In this document: positions 36,337-44,741 of the stretch, piece after piece | How positions within the stretch are numbered: the stretch's first letter is position 1 | Layout: every line of letters begins with the position of its first letter | Assembly (NCBI RefSeq): GCF_021502655.1 | Contig: NZ_JAKFFT010000007.1 | Span: 124,001 to 188,000, forward strand | Direction of reading: 5' to 3' | Source of the DNA: Dyadobacter sp. CY347 | GTDB lineage: Bacteria > Bacteroidota > Bacteroidia > Cytophagales > Spirosomataceae | Length of the DNA: 64,000 bases | The notes under the pieces: generated by a model | Told to the model about the DNA's origin: nothing | Seen by the model: only the letters and a program-made list of their open reading frames with translations | The model's database searches: none | Position numbers and translations under genes: made by a program

Positions 36337-36380
36337 AGTTGCAAAAAAAATTGATGTCGCGGTGGAATGGTGTTTTTCGG

Positions 36381-36388
36381 CAAATTTA
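36381..36388 (-). promoter_or_regulatory. -7 element of adk-obg
   Basis: TAAATTTG on the minus strand, a TANNTTTG match, 44 bases upstream of the adk ATG. The -33 element is not clear. Confidence 0.5.
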
Positions 36389-36441
36389 CAATTCTAAATA
36401 AATGCCAGCCTAATAGTTAGTAGTATTTTTACAATAAAAAA

Positions 36442-36469
36442 TCCTCCTGATGGCTTAAAATCAGGAGGA
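36442..36469 (-). terminator. Terminator of a decayed minus-strand gene
   Basis: TCCTCCTGAT (36442-36451) pairs with ATCAGGAGGA (36460-36469) around an 8-base loop. On the minus strand the stem is followed by a T6 tract, a classic intrinsic terminator, placed directly downstream of the remnant at 36501-36659. Confidence 0.8.
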
Positions 36470-36500
36470 CATAGAATATTTTTTTGAATAAATCAGGGAA

Positions 36501-36659
36501 TTACGACGCGTTTGACCGCCTATCTGTAACGATCACACTTACATCGCCTTTCTGCGGAAACTCGAATTTGAGGTTTAGCACATCATTATCAGGATTATTT
36601 GTATAAGCAGCCAGCGAACGCACACTTGCAGGTTTCAAGAAGTCCTCATAAGTGAGATT
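36501..36659 (-). pseudogene. Remnant of a secreted-protein gene (C-terminal fragment)
   Basis: On the minus strand 52 codons stay open to a TAA at 36501. The peptide includes TYEDFLKPASVRSLAAYTNN and LNLKFEFPQKGDVSVIVTD, then a short non-matching tail. This resembles the start of a C-terminal sorting/secretion domain of T9SS cargo proteins, which normally continues for another ~50 residues. There is no start codon upstream (an in-frame TAA lies two codons before) and no known complete gene around. With its own terminator downstream, it reads as a deletion scar. Family identity is tentative. Confidence 0.6.
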
Positions 36660-36754
36660 AGGTTATGTGTATGAATGGTTTACAAAATTATCAGAAGCAT
36701 TTTTTAACGGGTGTTAAATTTTGTTAAAAACAAGATTGGCCCGGGCGGATGCTT

Positions 36755-36762
36755 TAAATTTG
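36755..36762 (+). promoter_or_regulatory. -7 element of the histidine kinase gene
   Basis: TAAATTTG matches TANNTTTG, 58 bases before the kinase ATG. A possible -33 TTGG lies 16 bases upstream. Confidence 0.5.
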
Positions 36763-36820
36763 TTCTCAGCAAGAATGTTGGTGAATCCGGACGCCGCGTT
36801 GCACCGGAGAATTTAAATTT

Positions 36821-38647
36821 ATGACGAAGAGGAAAATTCAGATAATAGTCGGCTTAATGTGCATTGCGCTCATTGGTCTTATTGGATTTCAATGGTATTG
36901 GATCCGTGAGGCCATTGCGATCCGCAATGAGCAGTTCAATCAAAAGGTTTCGGAATCCGTGCAGGAAGTGGTGCACCGCCTCGAAAAGCAGGAAATGATG
37001 TATCTGCTGCAACGCAGGATCGAAACAGAACAACAAAAAAGCAAGCTGAACCGCATTACCCAGCTGCGGAACACGCCGGTCAGGAAAACGCAGGTCACCA
37101 AAAGCAAACCTGCCCGCGAGCTAGCCCAGCGCACACAGCCCCGCATGGAAATCGCGATCGGTCCTAATGGCGAAGAAATACATTATCAGATCATTACAGA
37201 AGCCGTTCCAACCGATGTGCTCAGCCCGAATTTCCGGGTGATGGTGGAGCATCAGCAGCAGATCATGGAAGAATTTTTCCAGGCGCAGCAATATGGCGCG
37301 GCCGGCATCGATGAATTCATGCGCAGAAGGCTGGACGACGAAAGGCGCTTAGGAAACGCATTCAGAGGAATGCAGGAAAGTGATAGTAAAAAATACCAGA
37401 CAGGCAACGGAATGCATCCTGATTCTGCTCAAAGGAAGATCGCGAACCGCCAGGTGGCCATTCCGGAGTCCAGAAAGAATGGCAAAAGCACCAACGTCTC
37501 CATCAGCGATGCGGAACCCGACCGGGCGTCGTTGCTGAAAGAGGTTATGAAAGATTTTATTTATACCAAAAGGCCTATCGAACAGCGCGTGAACCGTTTC
37601 CTGCTGGATACATTATTAAAAAAGGAATTTGTAGAAAATGGCATTGCGTTGCCTTATGAATTCGCCGTCAGGGGCCGGTCGGATAACAGTCTGATCTTTT
37701 CTACGGCGAGTCTGCGGCCTCGGGAATGGGAAGAAAAGTCTTACAAGGCATCACTATTCCCCAGCGAAACAATTAATGCACCTAATTCTTTATATGTATA
37801 CTTTCCTGATCAGCAGAAATACATTCTGAGCAATATGGGTGTCATGTTCGGTGGCTCCGGCATTTTGATTATCGTCATTATGGCTTGCTTTTACATGGCT
37901 GTAACCACCATTTTGCGCCAGAAGAAGCTTTCCGACATTAAAAATGATTTTATCAACAACATGACCCACGAGTTCAAAACACCCATTTCAACCATTGCAC
38001 TGGCTGCGGAAATGGCGCAGGAGAACTCAGCTTCGATTTCGCAAGCAGCGATCGGTTCGAGACTCGACCGTTATCTGGGCATTATTAAGGAAGAAAACAA
38101 GCGGCTGGGAACGCATGTCGAAAAAGTGCTGCAAATGGCGCTTCTGGATAAAGGCCATGTGAAATTAAAGATCAGCGAAGCCGAGGTCCACGACCTGATC
38201 GGCAAGGCTTTAAATGCGCAGAGCGTGCAGATCGAGCAGCGGGATGGAGAAGTGGATCTGGATTTTGAGGCGACGCATGAGGTGGTTTCAGGGGATGAAA
38301 TCCATATTTCAAATGTGCTTAATAACCTCATAGACAATGCCATTAAATACTCACCTGAAAAATTGCACATCAGGATCAGGACCTGGAATGAGAACAACGG
38401 CATCAACATTTCAATTTCCGACAGTGGAATTGGCATGAACCGCGAGCAGCAGCACCGCATTTTCGACACATTCTATCGCATTCCAACGGGTAATGTGCAT
38501 GATGTGAAAGGTTTCGGGCTGGGATTGAGTTATGTCAAAAAAATGGTCGAAGCGCACGAAGGAACCGTTCAGGTGGAGAGCAAACCGGGTGAAGGCAGCA
38601 CATTTACCGTCTGGCTGCCCATTAGCAAAGAGGAACAATTAGTTTAG
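36821..38647 (+). CDS. Sensor histidine kinase
   Basis: A 608-residue membrane kinase. TM1 ~7-28, a large extracytoplasmic domain ~29-340 with a Gln/Arg-rich coiled-coil-like part, TM2 ~346-368 (GILIIVIMACFYMAVTTIL). The HisKA domain has the phospho-accepting His in MTHEFKTPIS (about residue 383). The HATPase domain has an N-box LNNLIDNAIKYS near 500 and G boxes GIGM and GFGLGLSYV. No response regulator gene is adjacent or elsewhere in the window, so its partner is encoded elsewhere. The signal sensed is unknown; the sensor region has no domain I recognise. Confidence 0.93.
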   Translation: MTKRKIQIIVGLMCIALIGLIGFQWYWIREAIAIRNEQFNQKVSESVQEVVHRLEKQEMMYLLQRRIETEQQKSKLNRITQLRNTPVRKTQVTKSKPARELAQRTQPRMEIAIGPNGEEIHYQIITEAVPTDVLSPNFRVMVEHQQQIMEEFFQAQQYGAAGIDEFMRRRLDDERRLGNAFRGMQESDSKKYQTGNGMHPDSAQRKIANRQVAIPESRKNGKSTNVSISDAEPDRASLLKEVMKDFIYTKRPIEQRVNRFLLDTLLKKEFVENGIALPYEFAVRGRSDNSLIFSTASLRPREWEEKSYKASLFPSETINAPNSLYVYFPDQQKYILSNMGVMFGGSGILIIVIMACFYMAVTTILRQKKLSDIKNDFINNMTHEFKTPISTIALAAEMAQENSASISQAAIGSRLDRYLGIIKEENKRLGTHVEKVLQMALLDKGHVKLKISEAEVHDLIGKALNAQSVQIEQRDGEVDLDFEATHEVVSGDEIHISNVLNNLIDNAIKYSPEKLHIRIRTWNENNGINISISDSGIGMNREQQHRIFDTFYRIPTGNVHDVKGFGLGLSYVKKMVEAHEGTVQVESKPGEGSTFTVWLPISKEEQLV

Positions 38648-38723
38648 AAATTTCGTCTGCAACGCCTAACTTGCCATCTTTTTAGATGACCAGCTGCGAT
38701 TTGCAGCAATTTCTGACTGTACA

Positions 38724-41366
38724 ATGATTTCCAAAACATATGCCCCCCAGGAAATAGAGGATAAATGGTATTCCTACTGGATTGAAAACAAGTTTTTCAG
38801 TTCAAAACCAAATCCCGACAAGGAACCTTACTCCATTGTTATTCCTCCCCCAAACGTCACGGGTGTGCTGCATATGGGGCATATGCTTAATAATACAATC
38901 CAGGACATTCTGATTCGGAAGGCGCGCATGGAAGGCAAGGAAGCTTGCTGGGTTCCGGGAACGGATCATGCTTCTATTGCCACAGAGGCAAAAGTAGTTG
39001 CGATGCTCAAAGAACGCGGCATCAGCAAACGCGACCTTACCCGTGATGAATTTCTGGAATATTGCTGGGAATGGACGCACAAATACGGTGGCATTATCCT
39101 TCAACAATTGCGTAAATTGGGTGCTTCCTGCGACTGGGACCGCACGCGTTTCACCATGGAGCCCGATTTGTACGATTCAGTGATCGACGTTTTTATTGAC
39201 CTGTATAATAAAGGGGACATTTACCGCGGCCACCGCATGGTAAACTGGGACCCGCAGGCGCGCACGACGGTTTCGGATGAAGAAGTGATCATGAAAGAGG
39301 TAAATCAAAAGTTGGTTTACTTAAAATATCCTTTGGTTGACGAAATCGGCGAGGCACTTACAGATGAGGCGATCATCATTGCCACCACGCGGCCCGAGAC
39401 GATCATGGCCGATGTGGCGATTTGTGTAAATCCGCATGACGAGCGTTACCAGCATTTGATCGGCAGACAAGTTTCCATTCCATTAATCAATCGTGCGATC
39501 CCGATCATTGCGGATGAATATGTGGAGATGGAATTCGGAACGGGCTGTCTGAAAGTGACTCCTGCGCATGATGCGAACGATTATGTATTGGGCAAAAGAC
39601 ACGATCTGCCTGTTATCGATCTGCTGAACGAAGATGGCACATTGAATGACAAGGCGCAGATCCTAATCGGCGAAGACCGTTTTGTTGCGCGTAAAAAGAT
39701 CATTAAGCTGCTGGAAGAATCGGGTAACCTGGTTAAAACAGAAGAATATAAATCCAACGTCGGCCATTCCGAACGGACGAACTCGGTCATCGAGCCGCGG
39801 CTTTCGGAGCAATGGTTTTTGAAAATGGAGAAAATCAGCAAGCCGGCATTCGAGAATGTGATGAATGACACGGTGCAGCTGATTCCTGCGAAATTTAAAA
39901 ATACATATCGCCACTGGATGGAGAATGTCCGCGACTGGAACATTAGCCGCCAGCTTTGGTGGGGCCACCGCATTCCGGCTTATTATCTGAAAGACGGCAC
40001 CACGATCATTGCCAAATCCAAAAGAGAAGCGTTGCGCAAAGCTCAGATGGATTACCAGCTTTTTGCGTTGACCGAAGAGGACATTGAGCAGGATCCGGAC
40101 GTGCTGGATACGTGGTTTTCATCCTGGTTATGGCCGATCACTGTTTTTAATGGCATTAAGGAACCTGATAACGAAGACATTAATTACTATTACCCTACGA
40201 ATGACCTGGTTACGGCCCCTGAAATCCTTTTTTTCTGGGTGGCGCGTATGATTATTGCCGGTTATGAATACAAAGGACAATATCCATTCAAGAACGTTTA
40301 TTTGACCGGAATTGTGCGGGATAAGCAGGGCAGAAAAATGTCCAAATCGCTTGGTAACTCGCCCGATCCGATTGATCTCATCAATCAGTATGGTGCGGAT
40401 AGTATTCGTACGGGCATGCTTTTTAGCTCGCAGGCAGGAAATGACCTTCCTTATGATGATAAATTGGTAGAGCAGGGAAGGAATTTTGGAAACAAGATCT
40501 GGAATGCTTTCCGCCTGGTGAAAGGTTTCCAGGTTTCTGATGATTTGTCATCTCCGGAAGGTTCGCAACTTGCTATACAATGGTTTGAAAGTAAATTAAA
40601 CCAAACCATTCTGGAAGTTCAGGACCATTTCTCCAAATTCCGCATTTCCGATGCGCTTAACTCGGTTTACAAACTGATTTGGGACGATTTCTGCGCGCAA
40701 TATCTGGAAATGATCAAGCCCGGCTTCGAGCAACCGATCGACAAGCAAACCTTCGAGGCCACATTAGAATTCTTCGACCGGTTAATGCGCCTTTTGCATC
40801 CGTTCATGCCATTTATTTCGGAAGAAATCTGGCAAAATATTATTGAAAGAAAAGACAAAGATTCCATTTGCATTGCACCATTCCCGCAAGGCGCAAACAT
40901 TGATCAGTCGCTTCTGAATGATTTTGAAATACTATTTGAGGTTATTTCTGCGATCAGGAATTTAAGGAATGCAAAGAATATCAGTCCAAAAATTGCGCTT
41001 CCGCTTGCCATTCGCACGGATAGTGAAGCGCGTTACGCGGCGTTGGAACCGTTGATTTTAAAACTGGCTAATGTAGAAAGCATTGGTTATGTGACCGGCG
41101 AAGGTGAAGGAACAGCATTCAGGGTAAAATCGGATGAGTTTTTTGTGAATCTGGCGGATGAGCTGGACGTAGAAACTGAAAAGGAAAATCTGCAACGCGA
41201 ATTGGAATACACGCAAGGTTTTCTGGACTCCGTGATCAAAAAATTGTCTAACGAACGCTTCGTGCAGAATGCAAAAGGCGACATTGTAGAGAAGGAGCGC
41301 CAGAAGCAGGCGGATGCGGAAGCGAAGCTGGAAACATTGAAAGAAGCGCTTGCAAGATTAGGTTAG
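38724..41366 (+). CDS. valS: Valyl-tRNA synthetase
   Basis: An 880-residue class I synthetase that charges tRNA-Val. HIGH motif as HMGHMLN (about 51), KMSKS in GRKMSKSLGNSPDPIDLI (about 539), an editing domain between them (TTRPETIMADVA...), and a C-terminal coiled-coil arm (QRELEYTQGF...). Full length. Starts 76 bases after the kinase gene, with no clear promoter in that gap. Confidence 0.98.
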   Translation: MISKTYAPQEIEDKWYSYWIENKFFSSKPNPDKEPYSIVIPPPNVTGVLHMGHMLNNTIQDILIRKARMEGKEACWVPGTDHASIATEAKVVAMLKERGISKRDLTRDEFLEYCWEWTHKYGGIILQQLRKLGASCDWDRTRFTMEPDLYDSVIDVFIDLYNKGDIYRGHRMVNWDPQARTTVSDEEVIMKEVNQKLVYLKYPLVDEIGEALTDEAIIIATTRPETIMADVAICVNPHDERYQHLIGRQVSIPLINRAIPIIADEYVEMEFGTGCLKVTPAHDANDYVLGKRHDLPVIDLLNEDGTLNDKAQILIGEDRFVARKKIIKLLEESGNLVKTEEYKSNVGHSERTNSVIEPRLSEQWFLKMEKISKPAFENVMNDTVQLIPAKFKNTYRHWMENVRDWNISRQLWWGHRIPAYYLKDGTTIIAKSKREALRKAQMDYQLFALTEEDIEQDPDVLDTWFSSWLWPITVFNGIKEPDNEDINYYYPTNDLVTAPEILFFWVARMIIAGYEYKGQYPFKNVYLTGIVRDKQGRKMSKSLGNSPDPIDLINQYGADSIRTGMLFSSQAGNDLPYDDKLVEQGRNFGNKIWNAFRLVKGFQVSDDLSSPEGSQLAIQWFESKLNQTILEVQDHFSKFRISDALNSVYKLIWDDFCAQYLEMIKPGFEQPIDKQTFEATLEFFDRLMRLLHPFMPFISEEIWQNIIERKDKDSICIAPFPQGANIDQSLLNDFEILFEVISAIRNLRNAKNISPKIALPLAIRTDSEARYAALEPLILKLANVESIGYVTGEGEGTAFRVKSDEFFVNLADELDVETEKENLQRELEYTQGFLDSVIKKLSNERFVQNAKGDIVEKERQKQADAEAKLETLKEALARLG

Positions 41367-41378
41367 TGTGAGTTTTCG

Positions 41379-41386
41379 TACCTTTG
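41379..41386 (+). promoter_or_regulatory. -7 element directly at the DEAD-box helicase start
   Basis: TACCTTTG ends 4 bases before the ATG at 41391. If used, the transcript would start at or next to the start codon, so the message would be leaderless. Confidence 0.6.
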
Positions 41387-41390
41387 CGGC

Positions 41391-42728
41391 ATGCAGACTA
41401 CGCAAAACAAATTTGAGCAATTCAAGCTTAACCGTCAATTACTCAATGCCATTGAAGATGCGGGATATACCGAGCCGACACCGATCCAGGAACAAGCCAT
41501 CCCGCTCGCTTTATCCGGACAGGACATTCTGGGCATAGCCCAAACAGGCACAGGCAAAACCGCCGCCTATACATTACCATTATTGATGCGCATCAAATAT
41601 GCCCAGGGCGAGCACGCCCGGGCATTAATTATGGCCCCTACGCGCGAGCTGGCGATGCAAATTTCAGAGGCGATCACGCAACTGAGCAAATACACAGACA
41701 TCCGGACTGTCGTTCTTTTCGGTGGGGTAGGAGCCAAATCACAGATTGAAGCGATCCGGAAAGGCGTTGACATTATCGTTGCTACCCCGGGCCGGTTCAT
41801 GGACCTTTATTTTCAGGAAGAGGTTATTGTGAAGCATTTGAATGTCATGATCCTGGACGAGGCGGACAAAATGATGGATATGGGCTTCATGCCGCAAATT
41901 CGGAAGCTGCTCGAAATCATTCCAAGAAAACGCCAGAACATGCTTTTCTCAGCCACATTCTCGGATAAGGTGGAGAAGCTTTCCTTCGAATTTTTAGAAT
42001 TCCCTACACGAATAGAAGTGACGCCGCAGGCCACAACGGCCGAGATGGTCACGCAGTCACTGTACGAGCTGCCCAATTTCCGCACGAAGGTCAATCTTTT
42101 GACTCATTTGCTGAAAGACAGGGAAGCATTCAACCGCGTCCTGATCTTTACCAGGAGCCGCGAGGTTGCGGGATTGGTGCACCAGAATCTTTTGGATGTA
42201 GTGGTTCGTGAAGATGAATTAAAAGTAATCCACGCCAACAAAGGACAAAACACCCGGACCAATGCGATGGAAGCATTCAAGGAAGGTTCTGTCCGCGTAA
42301 TGGTGGCTACAGACGTGGTTGCCAGGGGCATTGACATTACGGATGTGGGCCACGTGATCAACTTTGATGTGCCGTTGATCTATGAAGATTACGTCCACCG
42401 GATCGGGCGGACGGGACGTGCAAACCGCATTGGGCAGGCCATTACGTTCATGACGATGGCCGACGAATACCACATCCAGAAAATCGAAAAAATGATCCGG
42501 ATGGAGATCCCCAGAATGCAGTTGCCTGACGATCTGGAAATTGCGTCAACGCCCGTTACAGAGCGCCAGGACATGCTTCGTGAGATCGATAACCAGAAAA
42601 GAAGAGAAGATCCAACGTTTTTGGGAGCCTTCCATGAGAAGAAAAAAACCTATCGCCCGGCGCAGAAACAACCCGGTAAAGGAGGGTCAAACCGGCGCAA
42701 TTCATCCGGAAGAAGTAAACGGAAATAA
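41391..42728 (+). CDS. DEAD-box RNA helicase (RhlE-like)
   Basis: A 445-residue ATP-dependent RNA helicase. Q motif TPIQEQAIP, Walker A AQTGTGKTA (about 50), PTRELA, DEAD in ILDEADKMMDMGF (about 157), SAT in FSATF (about 185), and HRIGRTGRA (about 337). A short basic tail (GKGGSNRRNSSGRSKRK) provides nonspecific RNA binding, as in the RhlE group. Such enzymes act in ribosome assembly and RNA turnover in the cold. It follows valS by 24 bases but has its own -7 element. Confidence 0.95.
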   Translation: MQTTQNKFEQFKLNRQLLNAIEDAGYTEPTPIQEQAIPLALSGQDILGIAQTGTGKTAAYTLPLLMRIKYAQGEHARALIMAPTRELAMQISEAITQLSKYTDIRTVVLFGGVGAKSQIEAIRKGVDIIVATPGRFMDLYFQEEVIVKHLNVMILDEADKMMDMGFMPQIRKLLEIIPRKRQNMLFSATFSDKVEKLSFEFLEFPTRIEVTPQATTAEMVTQSLYELPNFRTKVNLLTHLLKDREAFNRVLIFTRSREVAGLVHQNLLDVVVREDELKVIHANKGQNTRTNAMEAFKEGSVRVMVATDVVARGIDITDVGHVINFDVPLIYEDYVHRIGRTGRANRIGQAITFMTMADEYHIQKIEKMIRMEIPRMQLPDDLEIASTPVTERQDMLREIDNQKRREDPTFLGAFHEKKKTYRPAQKQPGKGGSNRRNSSGRSKRK

Positions 42729-42798
42729 TGCAATACAATTCGGATAAAACCGTTTAACTTGGACAATAGAAAACCTGTTTCTCTATTATAAGTTACCT

Positions 42799-43539
42799 AT
42801 GAAAGAGTCCGTTGTTATTTGGCTTGCTATTCTTATTCCAGTATTTGGCCTTGCACAAAACACCCATCTCGCGAGCGCCGGACCAAATACAGATACGAAC
42901 CTTGCTCAAAAAAAGCCCTTAGAATTAAAAGAAAGACGTGTGCTTCCGCTGTTCGGGGAAGTAAGCAAAACCTCTGAGCAGATTGACGAGGAAATCCGTT
43001 TTCTGAGTGAATGTGATAAGTCATTTACGAGCCGTACCGAGGCAAGCAGCTTTTTTACAGCACGCGCCTGGGAATATTTGCAGGAAGGATCATTGGATAC
43101 AGCCTGCTATCGTTTCAACCTTGCACATTTACTGAATGATAAAAATGTGGAAGCCTATTGGGGGCTGGGGGTAATTTCCTACCAGCGCGAAAACTGGGTT
43201 GACGCTAAGAGAATGTTAAGCCGAGGAATCGGTTTGCAGGGCGAGAATGTCCCGTTACTCGTTGATTTATCAACAGTTGATCTAAAACTTTACGCGATCA
43301 CAAGCCGAAAGGAAGAACTCGATGAGGCCGCCGAATTGCTCAACCGGGCCACTGCATTAGATTCGACTTATGCATTGGGCCAATATAACCTGGCGTTGCT
43401 GCATTATAATCTCAATGATCTGGATAAGTCCTGGGAACATTTACACAAAGGCCGGACTCTTGACTTTAACCAGATGAACCTTGATTTTGTGGAACTGCTA
43501 AAAGCTAAAAAGCCTGATCCGCTAGGGTTCTTTAAATAG
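42799..43539 (+). CDS. Exported TPR-domain protein
   Basis: A 246-residue protein with a signal peptide (about 1-20, ending FGLAQ). After ~75 residues it has three or so TPR-like helical repeats (AYWGLGVISYQRENWVDAKR, LGQYNLALLHYNLNDLDKSW). No other domain is visible. It is bounded by a strong terminator downstream. Function unknown; likely a periplasmic scaffold. Confidence 0.85.
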   Translation: MKESVVIWLAILIPVFGLAQNTHLASAGPNTDTNLAQKKPLELKERRVLPLFGEVSKTSEQIDEEIRFLSECDKSFTSRTEASSFFTARAWEYLQEGSLDTACYRFNLAHLLNDKNVEAYWGLGVISYQRENWVDAKRMLSRGIGLQGENVPLLVDLSTVDLKLYAITSRKEELDEAAELLNRATALDSTYALGQYNLALLHYNLNDLDKSWEHLHKGRTLDFNQMNLDFVELLKAKKPDPLGFFK

Positions 43540-43560
43540 CATTCGATTTTGATATACATA

Positions 43561-43590
43561 AAAAAAGTCTCCCGTGAAGGAGACTTTTTT
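43561..43590. terminator. Bidirectional terminator
   Basis: AAAAAAGTCTCC, loop CGTGAA, GGAGACTTTTTT: a 12-bp stem with a U-tract on both strands, between the convergent TPR gene and BtuG-like gene. Confidence 0.92.
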
Positions 43591-43608
43591 CGTTTGCTGC
43601 AATAACTT

Positions 43609-44691
43609 TTACTTGAAGAAAAATCCGGTTGGAGCAACATTCACTTTGATAGAATCAACAAGCGACCCGTCTGCGCGGTAACGCACCGCATAACCCGCCT
43701 GCGCGTATGAAGGCGTCACGCCTGCGTAAAGAAGTCCTTGCGTAGGATCCACTGCCAGGCCTGTGAAAATGCGTTTGATTAATGGCGTAGTAACATTAAC
43801 CTGTGCATCGCTAATGCCGAATTTATAAGTTGCTCCGTGCTCGCCAACAGCGTCAAAAGAGGACAGGACAAAGAAAACGGTTCTGCGATCCGAGCTAAAC
43901 GCAAAGTTGTATGCGCTTTTGGTGGCGTCGCTGCCTAATGACAATGTAGCGTCCGCATTGTAAGAATCAGGGTTCATTTTGATGACCTTAATGCCATCAT
44001 TTACCCAAAGTTTCCCATCCGCATCCAGTCCGATCGGGTTCGGCGCACTTTCAAAAGGAAGTGATCTTTCAATTGCATTTGTGCTCGTGTTAATCACCGT
44101 CAATGTTGTGCCGCCGCCATAGGAAACTGTTCCTGCAAACAACTTGCCGTTATTGAAAACCAGGTTTTCAGGGCCGCCCGATGTAATGTCAATCTGGTTA
44201 ACCACTTTATTGGTAAGCAGGTCAATAACAGCTACATAGCCGGTTGTGAATTTGAAATCTGCGTTAGCTCCCCAGCAAGAAACATATGCTTTATTATTAG
44301 CCCCAAAAACCACTTCCCGAGGGTTTTCAATTTCCGGCGCACCAATGGTCGCTATTTTCTGAAAAGTGTTGCTGTTTACGATCTCGACCTTGTCCTGCCC
44401 GGCAGACATATTATCCACCAAAATGATCCCGGTCGCGTCCTGCGCTACATAATCCTGCACGCCGCCTTTTAATGTTGTCCCGTTTGCTGCATCATAAATG
44501 TCAATCTGCGCAGTGGTTTGTTCTCTGGTGAAGAATGAGATCGCTCCGTTATTTTGGGAGAAATTGCCTTCATTCACCACAAATACGCCCTGGATATAAT
44601 CGCCCTTCGGAGCAGGGTCGCTTTGGTTACACGACCATGCGAAAAGGGATAAAGATGTAAATGCTGTTACTCTGAATAACTGTTTTTTCAT
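43609..44691 (-). CDS. BtuG-like beta-propeller surface lipoprotein
   Basis: A 360-residue lipoprotein. The ATG at 44691 gives a signal peptide whose lipobox ends FAWSC. The mature part opens with VFVVNEGNFSQNNGAISFF and has repeated blades (DLLTNKVVNQIDI, NTSTNAIERSL), the DUF5074/YncE-like propeller pattern. Bacteroides BtuG proteins are of this type and hold cobalamin at the surface for BtuB. It follows a BtuB-like receptor (50-base gap) under a cobalamin riboswitch, so a role in corrinoid capture is strongly suggested. The assignment rests on fold pattern and context, not on mapped ligand residues. Confidence 0.8.
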   Translation of the reverse strand: MKKQLFRVTAFTSLSLFAWSCNQSDPAPKGDYIQGVFVVNEGNFSQNNGAISFFTREQTTAQIDIYDAANGTTLKGGVQDYVAQDATGIILVDNMSAGQDKVEIVNSNTFQKIATIGAPEIENPREVVFGANNKAYVSCWGANADFKFTTGYVAVIDLLTNKVVNQIDITSGGPENLVFNNGKLFAGTVSYGGGTTLTVINTSTNAIERSLPFESAPNPIGLDADGKLWVNDGIKVIKMNPDSYNADATLSLGSDATKSAYNFAFSSDRRTVFFVLSSFDAVGEHGATYKFGISDAQVNVTTPLIKRIFTGLAVDPTQGLLYAGVTPSYAQAGYAVRYRADGSLVDSIKVNVAPTGFFFK

Positions 44692-44741
44692 TTTCTGTTT
44701 TATTAATTGTAAAAACTTTTGCCATGTAACCGACTGAAAAA

